From positions 1 to 7,174 of the forward strand of contig RFOZ01000057.1 in assembly GCA_009926405.1 (NCBI GenBank): a stretch of 7,174 nucleotides of DNA, read 5' to 3'. Source of the stretch: Cytophagia bacterium (GTDB taxonomy: Bacteria; Bacteroidota; Bacteroidia; UBA7662). Position 1 is the first letter of the stretch. Each line of letters starts with the position of its first letter. The notes under the pieces were generated by a model, which did no database searches, was not told the origin of the DNA, and saw only the letters and a list, made by a program, of their open reading frames with translations. Shown here piece after piece: positions 1-5,699 of this stretch. A program made the position numbers and the translations under genes.

Positions 1-413
1 AGTGGACTGAACGGATTCCAGAAGGTCAGGGGGAGGTTTGGGGTAACAAAGGCCGTTTGCAACGTGTATTGCAGAATTTGTTACAAAATGCATGCCAGGC
101 TTTTAGCGAAGCAACAACCTCTTCTCAGCCAGAAAAACTCCGATTGGACCTAGGTTTGGTTTTGAGGGACGGGCAGATTTGGACCCAAATTCGGGATTAT
201 GGGAACGGAATTGAACCCGCTCTCCAAGAACGGATCTTTGAGGTAAGTTTTAGTACCCGTTCTCAGGGCATGGGTTTGGGTTTATCCATGGCTCGGCAGA
301 TTGCTGAAATGCACGGGGGGTCTCTCAAGTTGGTTTATTCCAATGCCACGGGGACCTGCATGGAATTGCGATTGCCTCTTTACTTCGAAAATTCTGAAAC
401 CAGTCGTTCGTAG
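1..413 (+). CDS. Sensor histidine kinase, C-terminal ATPase domain (5' partial, NtrB/NtrY-like)
   Basis: This is the ATP-binding end of a two-component sensor kinase; the sensor and His-phosphotransfer regions lie before the window. The reading frame is open from base 3, giving 136 visible codons up to the TAG at 411-413. A TTG at 57 is internal to the domain, not a start. Numbering visible residues, the N box is at 24-32 (QNLLQNACQA, conserved Asn 29), the G1 box at 66-70 (DYGNGI), the F box around 77-85 (ERIFEVSFSTR) and the G2 box at 89-94 (GMGLGL), followed by the usual ARQIAEMHGG helix. The ATP lid is short, as in NtrB/NtrY-type kinases, and the order of motifs matches the HATPase_c family. 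The protein ends about ten residues after the last beta strand (LRLPL). Its 3' end overlaps the convergent maf gene by 34 nt. The input signal and partner regulator cannot be inferred. Family assignment is secure; the NtrY-like label is tentative. Confidence 0.93.
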   Translation, partial: WTERIPEGQGEVWGNKGRLQRVLQNLLQNACQAFSEATTSSQPEKLRLDLGLVLRDGQIWTQIRDYGNGIEPALQERIFEVSFSTRSQGMGLGLSMARQIAEMHGGSLKLVYSNATGTCMELRLPLYFENSETSRS

Positions 414-973
414 ACCAGGGGAAGGGGAAGGCCCATGACATTGAGGGGGCAACCCTGAATGGATTGAACGGCGCGAAGTCCCATCCAGTCTTGGATACCG
501 TAGGCACCTGCTTTGTCCAGGGGTTTGTATTGCCGGACATACCAATCGATTTCTTGCGGATTCAGATCGTACCACAGCAACCTGGTACGGGCTCCTAGGA
601 TGATTTCCTTTTGGGTGGTCCGTAGGCATACCCCTGTCATAACATCGTGTTCGCGGCCAGACAAGGTCTTGAGCATTTCCACGGCATCCGCTTCGTTCTT
701 GGGTTTGCCCAAGATTTGGCCTTGGCATAGAACCAAGGTATCAGCCGTCAGCAACAGTTCGTGGTCATTGATTGGGACGGCTCTGGCTTTTTGGAGGGCT
801 AGATGCTCGGCCACCTGCTCGGTTTTCCAGGTAGGATCCACGGATTCGTCCACCGGTACGACCCGAAGTTCATAAGCAAGCCCGACCCTTTGCAACAATT
901 CCTGTCGACGGGGGGAGCCGGAACCCAAGACCAAGCGATACTTTAATTCGAGGGGGGCTTGGGGAACCATCAT
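380..973 (-). CDS. maf: Maf family nucleotide pyrophosphatase (YhdE-like)
   Basis: Cytosolic Maf/HAM1-fold enzyme that hydrolyses non-canonical or excess nucleoside triphosphates to monophosphate and pyrophosphate; the YhdE subgroup acts on dTTP/UTP and modified pyrimidines. The protein has 197 residues, normal for the family. Visible motifs are LGSGSPRRQELL (16-27, phosphate-binding loop), DES (42-44), TADTLV (76-81, with the catalytic Asp at 78), GKP (89-91), SGREHDVMTGV (105-115), KAGAYGIQ (154-161) and NVMGLPL near the C-terminus. The KAGAYGIQ form points to the dTTP/UTP subgroup; this is a family-based inference. The start is the first of two tandem ATGs (973 and 970). The first overlaps the TGA of the UbiA gene in an ATGA arrangement, implying translational coupling. 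An 88-codon extension upstream in the same frame is Gly/Ser/Cys-rich shadow sequence inside the UbiA gene. It is the last gene of the minus-strand run, and its stop lies within the kinase gene. Confidence 0.95.
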   Translation of the reverse strand: MMVPQAPLELKYRLVLGSGSPRRQELLQRVGLAYELRVVPVDESVDPTWKTEQVAEHLALQKARAVPINDHELLLTADTLVLCQGQILGKPKNEADAVEMLKTLSGREHDVMTGVCLRTTQKEIILGARTRLLWYDLNPQEIDWYVRQYKPLDKAGAYGIQDWMGLRAVQSIQGCPLNVMGLPLPLVYERLVSEFSK

Positions 974-1920
974 GGGGCCGTGTAAAGAAACAACATATAA
1001 TATACCCAAAGAGACCCAATGCCGAGGGCCAAATAGGCTTTGAGAAGCAGCGAAACCCTGGCTGCATCGCTGGTGGTTAGAACACGGGGAATTCGGTACG
1101 TGATCACCAACGCTACCACCAACGCAAGGCCCGAATAGAGGGCTTCCCCCAGCGCATCCGCCCGGACTTGATGAAGAAGAACCAGGAAATTCAAAACAGG
1201 AACCGGTACCCAGGCCCCGAAGGCCATGTTTCGGCAACGTTTTAAACCCATGACCACCGCGACGGTTCGTAGGCCGGCCTCTTGGTCGCCATCCCTATCC
1301 TGGCAGGCTTTGATGAGTTCACGACTCAGGGTAATCAGTCCTACCAAAACCAAGTAAACCAGCCAGGTTTGGTTTAGGTATAGGGCATCGGATGGATAAT
1401 ACCGATAGAGAATCCCCATGGCTTTGTATTCGTAGAGCCAGGGCAAGGCCACCCAAAGGAGACAGAGCAAAACAACAACCAGGGGTCCGTACCAACCTTG
1501 GCCTTTGAAATGCTCTGAATACCGAAACAAGAGCATCACCGATGCCAAGGGTATCAAAGTCAGGTTCAAGAGCCCTGCTTCCCAAGCGGCCCAACCGCAC
1601 AACGAAAGCCCCAAAAGGTTCAAGCTTGAGTAAACCGGCCAAAAAATTTTTTCCGGCAAAACACTTCGCTGCTTGAGATTGATGCGATCGCTTTCTTGAT
1701 CAAAATAATCGTTGATTAGGTTGCCGGCACCGGCAATCATGCCTGCACCCAGCACCAAAAGGGCAAAGCCCGGTTCGCTCAAGCCAAAGTTGAGTAAGCG
1801 AGTTTCCATGACCGGTAACATCAAAAAGTATCGGAAAGAGGGGAGAGCCAACATCAAGAGAACCAAGTTGATGGGGCGTAAACCTCGTACGATCAAGTTG
1901 AAGGCAGTTAAAGAGCTCAA
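970..1920 (-). CDS. UbiA-family membrane prenyltransferase
   Basis: Integral membrane prenyltransferase of 316 residues, the usual UbiA-superfamily size. Such enzymes transfer a polyprenyl chain from its diphosphate to an acceptor using Mg2+ held by two Asp-rich motifs. The first motif is intact: N70-D71-x-x-D74-x-x-x-D78 in NLINDYFDQESD. The second sits around 201-212 (ELIKACQDRDGD) and keeps D208 and D212, but the Asp expected after K204 is Ala. Hydrophobic segments fill most of the chain, and RPINL near residue 15 is the usual N-terminal signature. Bacteroidota homologues are often labelled geranylgeranylglycerol-phosphate geranylgeranyltransferase; the substrate is not shown by this sequence, and menaquinone- or heme-type prenylation cannot be excluded. 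The start is a TTG nine nt after the DUF2520 stop and in the same frame; no ATG occurs before residue 23, which would cut off RPINL. Its TGA overlaps the maf ATG. Confidence 0.9.
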   Translation of the reverse strand: MSSLTAFNLIVRGLRPINLVLLMLALPSFRYFLMLPVMETRLLNFGLSEPGFALLVLGAGMIAGAGNLINDYFDQESDRINLKQRSVLPEKIFWPVYSSLNLLGLSLCGWAAWEAGLLNLTLIPLASVMLLFRYSEHFKGQGWYGPLVVVLLCLLWVALPWLYEYKAMGILYRYYPSDALYLNQTWLVYLVLVGLITLSRELIKACQDRDGDQEAGLRTVAVVMGLKRCRNMAFGAWVPVPVLNFLVLLHQVRADALGEALYSGLALVVALVITYRIPRVLTTSDAARVSLLLKAYLALGIGSLWVYYMLFLYTAP

Positions 1921-1929
1921 CGAATGGAT

Positions 1930-2775
1930 TTAAGTTGGGTATTGATGGTGCAATCTTTTGATAAGGCTGCTAAACCAGCGGTACAAGGCGGTTCCTTCCG
2001 GATCTTCTTGGAGTAAATGCAAATGGGTGTCCAACGTACGTTGGTCGCCACGCCAAGCCGGACCGCTTTGACGGGTCAAAGGGTCTTGGGAATTTTGCTT
2101 AAACTCGTTCAGCTGTTGAGCGAGGATGGGCAAGAGGTCCCGGTGGGTTCCCAAATCTTGGGTCAATCGATGCCCCCAATGCAGAAGTATATTGTTAAAA
2201 TTAGCAGTCATGACAGCGGCAAGGTGGAGTTTTTGACGCTGAACTTCGGTCACCACCCGGGGTTCGGCGCCCATTCGATGGGCCCAGTTTAGGAGGGTTT
2301 GTTCAAGCCAGGCATGGTCCGTTTGGATAAGAATGGGAGCCCCAGTCCAAGGGGTATCGATGGCTTTGCTTAGGTTAAGGATAGGCCAAAATACACCTCG
2401 AACGGGATGACCGCCCAAGTCGTCCAAGGAACGTGTTCCGCTGCAATGCACCAAGGCATCGGTTTGGTCGCTTCCAAAGGAAGAAGCAACTTCTTGAAGG
2501 GCATCGTCCGAAACCGCCAGCAAGGTCAGTCGGGGTTGGTCGGGATCGTTCGGTCCTGCGCTCGCAATGGGTTCGCCGGTCTTCCAGGGGACCCATTGGG
2601 CTTGAAGACGCTGGGCCAGGGCTGCACCACGCCCGTTGGGCCTGGCAATCACTTGTTGAACCCGGACCCCACACCCCAGAAGAGCCAGGCCCAAGGCCCA
2701 GGCTGCTTGACCGGCCCCGACCAGAATCAGCCAAGGTTCCTTGGTTGGTTTCCCGTTAGTCTGCAGTTCGCTCAC
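1930..2775 (-). CDS. Rossmann-like and DUF2520 domain-containing protein
   Basis: Predicted cytosolic NAD(P)-binding protein of unknown substrate, 281 residues from the chosen GTG. The N-terminal Rossmann domain opens with LILVGAGQAAWALG (dinucleotide loop G20-x-G22-x-x-A25) and continues through LLAVSDDALQEVA (85-97) and VHCSGTRSLDDL (109-120), resembling ketopantoate reductase and F420-dependent oxidoreductase folds. GVFWPILNLSK (127-137) leads into the helical DUF2520 domain, with RQKLHLAAVMTANFNN (180-195) and QSGPAWRGD (236-244), both signatures of the family. The catalytic role is unproven even for well-studied homologues. The start is uncertain: GTG at 2775 overlaps ccmF by 20 nt, and an in-frame GTG at 2805 would overlap it by 50 nt; no ATG is available before the Rossmann strand. 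The UbiA gene follows after nine nt in the same frame. In other Bacteroidota a KdsC-like HAD phosphatase commonly sits between these two genes; here it is absent. Confidence 0.9.
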   Translation of the reverse strand: MSELQTNGKPTKEPWLILVGAGQAAWALGLALLGCGVRVQQVIARPNGRGAALAQRLQAQWVPWKTGEPIASAGPNDPDQPRLTLLAVSDDALQEVASSFGSDQTDALVHCSGTRSLDDLGGHPVRGVFWPILNLSKAIDTPWTGAPILIQTDHAWLEQTLLNWAHRMGAEPRVVTEVQRQKLHLAAVMTANFNNILLHWGHRLTQDLGTHRDLLPILAQQLNEFKQNSQDPLTRQSGPAWRGDQRTLDTHLHLLQEDPEGTALYRWFSSLIKRLHHQYPT

Positions 2776-5206
2776 GACTGTATTGACGATTGCGATGCAT
2801 AACACTCAGGCTAAGTCCCCCAACCAAGAGAAAACTCCCATACCATACCGCATTGATCCAAGGAAACCGTAACATTTTGAGCACAACATAGGCACGGGGT
2901 GCCGGTTGCAAGGTTTGGACAGATAAAGCAACTTGACCGGTTTGGGGGTCGATTTTTTGCAATTCAACCCGCATGCCTGGTTCCTGGGTCTGGTCCGGAT
3001 AGCGGAATTCAACCCCACCTCGGAGCACATAAACGGGCATCAGGCGAAATTCCCCTTGCAGGTTCCGAATCCGGAGCGGTGCGCCAACCGCTGCCTCAGC
3101 ACCTGACGTTTCTTCGGCCCACTGATCATCCAATTGGGTTTGAAGCCCTTCAAAAATCACGAGGGATTCTTTGAGCATCAACGTATCACCGCGGGCGTCC
3201 AGGTAATGCAAAACGGGCTCCGCATAAAGTCGGGATTTTTGTTCAAAGTTTTCGGGATCAGGGACTTGGGTTACGTGCATGTACAAATCATGATCCCAGA
3301 AATGCATGGTGGCGGGCGATGCGATTAGACCCATTTTGGGATTGATTTGGGCGTTGGGGTAGAGGGTTTTTTGGTAAACCAAGCGCCCGTTCTCGTCCTT
3401 TTTTTGGAAATCCAATTTGTAATAGCGATTCGGGCCGGCGATGGAGTCTCCTTGGTAGGTAACCTGGTACCCTGCCATGGTTTTGGATTGGTCTTGGTAG
3501 ATTAAGACGTTTTCGCGGGCTTGGGCCGGAGAGAAATTGCTTCCCAAAGGCGTTCCTTCAAGGTTAAGAGAAACCACTTCCTTGCGCGATGAGGATACCA
3601 AAACGCCGAGCATCATTAAACCAAAGCCCAAATGCGCAAAGAGTCCACCCTGGGTGGATACACGTTGGCGGGCCCTGTACAATTGGTGCAAGTTGCCCAC
3701 CAAGGCATAACAGGAGGCAAAGATGAGGAGCAAATAAGACCAGTATCCAATCTGCTGGGTGTAGCCAACCAACAAGGTCATCACCACCGCGATGGAGGTC
3801 ATAACCATAATCCAACGAAGCACCGGGGCCGGCTCGCTTCGACCAAAGCGCAGTCGAAAGGCGGTGGTTCCCATGAGCAGGATGAGGACCGCAATAGGGA
3901 GTTGCCAACGGTTGTAATAGGACACAACATCCGCGGGGGGGGCCATGTTGGTGCCGGCCACGGCATTAAAGACAGGAATCGAAGTGGTCAGTAGAATTTG
4001 AAAAGCGGAAACCACCAAGGTCATGCTGCCGACAAACAACCAAAATTCGCGGGATGTGCCGGATTCTTCGCCGTCCTTTTCTTTGGAGGGAATTTCTTTC
4101 CAACGAAGGGCCAATAGGCCGACCATAACGGCCAAAAACAGCAGGAGAAAGGCCAAAAGCTGCCCCGATAGGCCCAGGTCGGTGAATGAATGGACCGAGC
4201 TCTCACCCAAGATACCTGATCGGGTCAAAAAAGTAGCGTAAAGGACCAAAACAAAGCCCAGCATCACCATCATAAAGGTGGATTTGAGGGAATAACCGCT
4301 TTTGGAATAGGCGTGGAGACCGTGCAGGGCGCCCACCATGAAAAGCCAGGGCAAGAGCGAGGCATTCTCAACCGGATCCCAAGCCCAATACCCTCCAAAA
4401 TTCAAGGATTCATAAGCCCATGCAGCCCCCATGATAATCCCACTCCCCAAGGTTAGCACGGCGACAAGCGACCAAGCCAACGCGGGCCCGACCCATTCGC
4501 GGTATAGGCGACGCACCAAGGCGGTAACGGCGTACCCAAAGGGTATGGTGCAGGCCGCAAAACCCAAAAAAAGAACCGGGGGGTGAATGACCATCCACGG
4601 GTTTTGAAGCAAGGGGTTCAGGCCATTCCCATCGGTAATCCATTGGAGGTAATCCGGGCGTTCAAACAAGGGTGCCTGCAAGGTTTCACGAAGAAGAACA
4701 AAGGGACTGCTACCGATTTTGAGATCACCCAGGAAGGGAATTTCAAAAAGTGTTCCGAGCAACATGCTGGACAGCATTAGCTGGGCCAAGCACAAAACGG
4801 TCATGACCCCTGCTTCCCAGCGTCGTCCGGTGGTGGCCAAAAAAAACAAACCCAGGACCACATGCCAAAAAATCCATAACAAAAAACTACCTTCCTGTCC
4901 TTCCCAAAATGCCGAAAGAATGTATCGAACCGGCAAGGCTTTGGATGCATGAGACCAAGCATAATGGTACTCGTACCGATGGGTGTAAATGATTCCAAAG
5001 AGAACCCCAATCACGGTAAAGACCGCGAGGCTGTGCAGGCCATAAGCCCAGCGCCCCCAGGTTTCCCAGCGCCCTCGTTCCAACTTGTGACCTTGCAGAG
5101 CATGACCGTAGGCAAGGAAACCCAGGAGGGCAGCACAAAATGAAACGATCACGGCGCCGTGGCCCAGATTGCCCGGCCACAAGAGTTCTCCTTCGTAGGG
5201 TATCAC
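2756..5206 (-). CDS. ccmF: Cytochrome c maturation heme lyase CcmF (CcmF/CcsA family)
   Basis: Polytopic inner membrane protein of System I cytochrome c maturation; it takes heme from CcmE and takes part in its covalent attachment to apocytochrome c in the periplasm. It is 816 residues long, against about 650 for E. coli CcmF. The heme-handling WWD region is at 270-288, with core Y273-W-A-W276-D277-P-V-E280 and NASLLPWL; the first Trp positions of the E. coli motif are Phe and Tyr here. The flanking periplasmic His residues are H208 (IHPP) and H339 (SVHSF); H295 and H525 are candidates for the transmembrane heme ligands. Many hydrophobic segments run to about 540, followed by a soluble, probably periplasmic region (about 541-775) and a last membrane span (about 783-803). 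The GTG start is the only conventional start near the ccmE stop, which lies 15 nt upstream in the same frame. A C8 run encodes part of residues 422-424. Confidence 0.95.
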   Translation of the reverse strand: MIPYEGELLWPGNLGHGAVIVSFCAALLGFLAYGHALQGHKLERGRWETWGRWAYGLHSLAVFTVIGVLFGIIYTHRYEYHYAWSHASKALPVRYILSAFWEGQEGSFLLWIFWHVVLGLFFLATTGRRWEAGVMTVLCLAQLMLSSMLLGTLFEIPFLGDLKIGSSPFVLLRETLQAPLFERPDYLQWITDGNGLNPLLQNPWMVIHPPVLFLGFAACTIPFGYAVTALVRRLYREWVGPALAWSLVAVLTLGSGIIMGAAWAYESLNFGGYWAWDPVENASLLPWLFMVGALHGLHAYSKSGYSLKSTFMMVMLGFVLVLYATFLTRSGILGESSVHSFTDLGLSGQLLAFLLLFLAVMVGLLALRWKEIPSKEKDGEESGTSREFWLFVGSMTLVVSAFQILLTTSIPVFNAVAGTNMAPPADVVSYYNRWQLPIAVLILLMGTTAFRLRFGRSEPAPVLRWIMVMTSIAVVMTLLVGYTQQIGYWSYLLLIFASCYALVGNLHQLYRARQRVSTQGGLFAHLGFGLMMLGVLVSSSRKEVVSLNLEGTPLGSNFSPAQARENVLIYQDQSKTMAGYQVTYQGDSIAGPNRYYKLDFQKKDENGRLVYQKTLYPNAQINPKMGLIASPATMHFWDHDLYMHVTQVPDPENFEQKSRLYAEPVLHYLDARGDTLMLKESLVIFEGLQTQLDDQWAEETSGAEAAVGAPLRIRNLQGEFRLMPVYVLRGGVEFRYPDQTQEPGMRVELQKIDPQTGQVALSVQTLQPAPRAYVVLKMLRFPWINAVWYGSFLLVGGLSLSVMHRNRQYSRERTAD

Positions 5207-5221
5207 GGGTTTATAAAAGGT

Positions 5222-5611
5222 TTAGAGGGTGTCTTCGGTGTACTTGGAGGGGCACTTGGTTAGAATTTGATCGGCGACAAAGACGGGTTTTCCCTGCTGC
5301 ATTTGCATGGCACCGACCACCACGACTTGCTCGGATCGCTCAAAATCTTGAGGCTTGGCACCGTAGTACAAAACGGTGGTGCTAAGGCCTTTTTGGTCAA
5401 TCAGAGCAAACTGCAATAGGTTGGCGTCTTTTTCGGCATCGTAAACCAAGGGCAAGGACCGGTTTAAGGTGCCGACGACATGAAAACTACGACCGGGTTC
5501 GGTAGCAGCCGTTTCAAAATCAACATAGGAGCTGCTTTCGCCCAGGGTGCTCACCAAAATGGCCAGTCCCGTGCCCAGCAACAAAAGGAGGAGGAGGGCG
5601 CTTCGTTTCAC
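5222..5611 (-). CDS. ccmE: Cytochrome c maturation heme chaperone CcmE, CxxxY variant
   Basis: Membrane-anchored periplasmic heme chaperone that receives heme from the CcmABCD complex and passes it to CcmF. The protein has 129 residues: a short KR start, a Leu-rich membrane anchor (about 5-22), then an OB-fold beta domain with VVGTLNRSLPL (45-55), LLQFALID (65-72), VLYYGAKPQDF (80-90) and VVVVGAMQ (96-103). The heme-binding motif near the C-terminus is C120-P-S-K-Y124 instead of the classical His-xxx-Tyr, so the covalent heme ligand is expected to be Cys. This variant is known from Desulfovibrio and archaea, and I recall it in Bacteroidota. The GTG at 5611 is the only ATG/GTG/TTG between the upstream in-frame TAA (5639-5641) and the membrane anchor, so the start is well fixed. 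It heads the minus-strand run. ccmA, ccmB and ccmC are not in the window and must lie elsewhere if present. Confidence 0.93.
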   Translation of the reverse strand: MKRSALLLLLLLGTGLAILVSTLGESSSYVDFETAATEPGRSFHVVGTLNRSLPLVYDAEKDANLLQFALIDQKGLSTTVLYYGAKPQDFERSEQVVVVGAMQMQQGKPVFVADQILTKCPSKYTEDTL

Positions 5612-5699
5612 AGCCCAAAGTTCGCCAAGAAATGCCGTTTAACCCCAAAATCTCTACCAATTCCTACTGTTTAGGGTGGTTTTCATCGTTCTTTTGGGA
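5612..5699. promoter_or_regulatory. Divergent intergenic region between ccmE and the outer membrane protein gene
   Basis: This is the only non-coding stretch of note, and it must hold the promoters for the five-gene minus-strand run and for the plus-strand outer membrane protein gene unless these lie inside coding sequence. On the minus strand, GAACTTTG (5623-5616) resembles the Bacteroidota -7 element TAnnTTTG with one mismatch. A TTTTGGGG stretch about 22 nt further upstream could serve as the -33 TTTG. That would leave almost no leader before the GTG at 5611. On the plus strand, TACTGTTTA (5665-5673) is only a poor match. No Shine-Dalgarno sequence precedes either start, as expected for Bacteroidota. 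The presence of promoters is inferred from gene orientation; the exact elements are weak guesses. Confidence 0.3.

Noticed and set aside
513..875. Plus-strand open frame of 120 codons opposite maf
   Set aside because: Ser/Thr/Arg-rich translation with no family resemblance, fully antisense to a well-supported maf gene.
974..1237. Upstream extension of the maf frame (88 codons)
   Set aside because: It lies wholly within the UbiA gene in another frame, has Gly/Ser/Cys/Pro-rich shadow composition, and the Maf family begins just before the LGSGSPRR motif.
1684..1691. GCGATCGC palindrome
   Set aside because: It matches the cyanobacterial HIP1 octamer, but occurs here inside the UbiA Asp motif codons and is an isolated copy; no genomic signature can be claimed from one site.
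2407..2802. Long plus-strand open frames opposite the DUF2520 gene
   Set aside because: Two overlapping frames are open here, with no recognisable domain; the minus-strand protein has clear family signatures, so these are antisense shadows.
5580..5600. GGA/GAG triplet run near the ccmE start
   Set aside because: It simply encodes the Leu-rich membrane anchor on the opposite strand; it has few units, and a change in triplet number would only alter anchor length.
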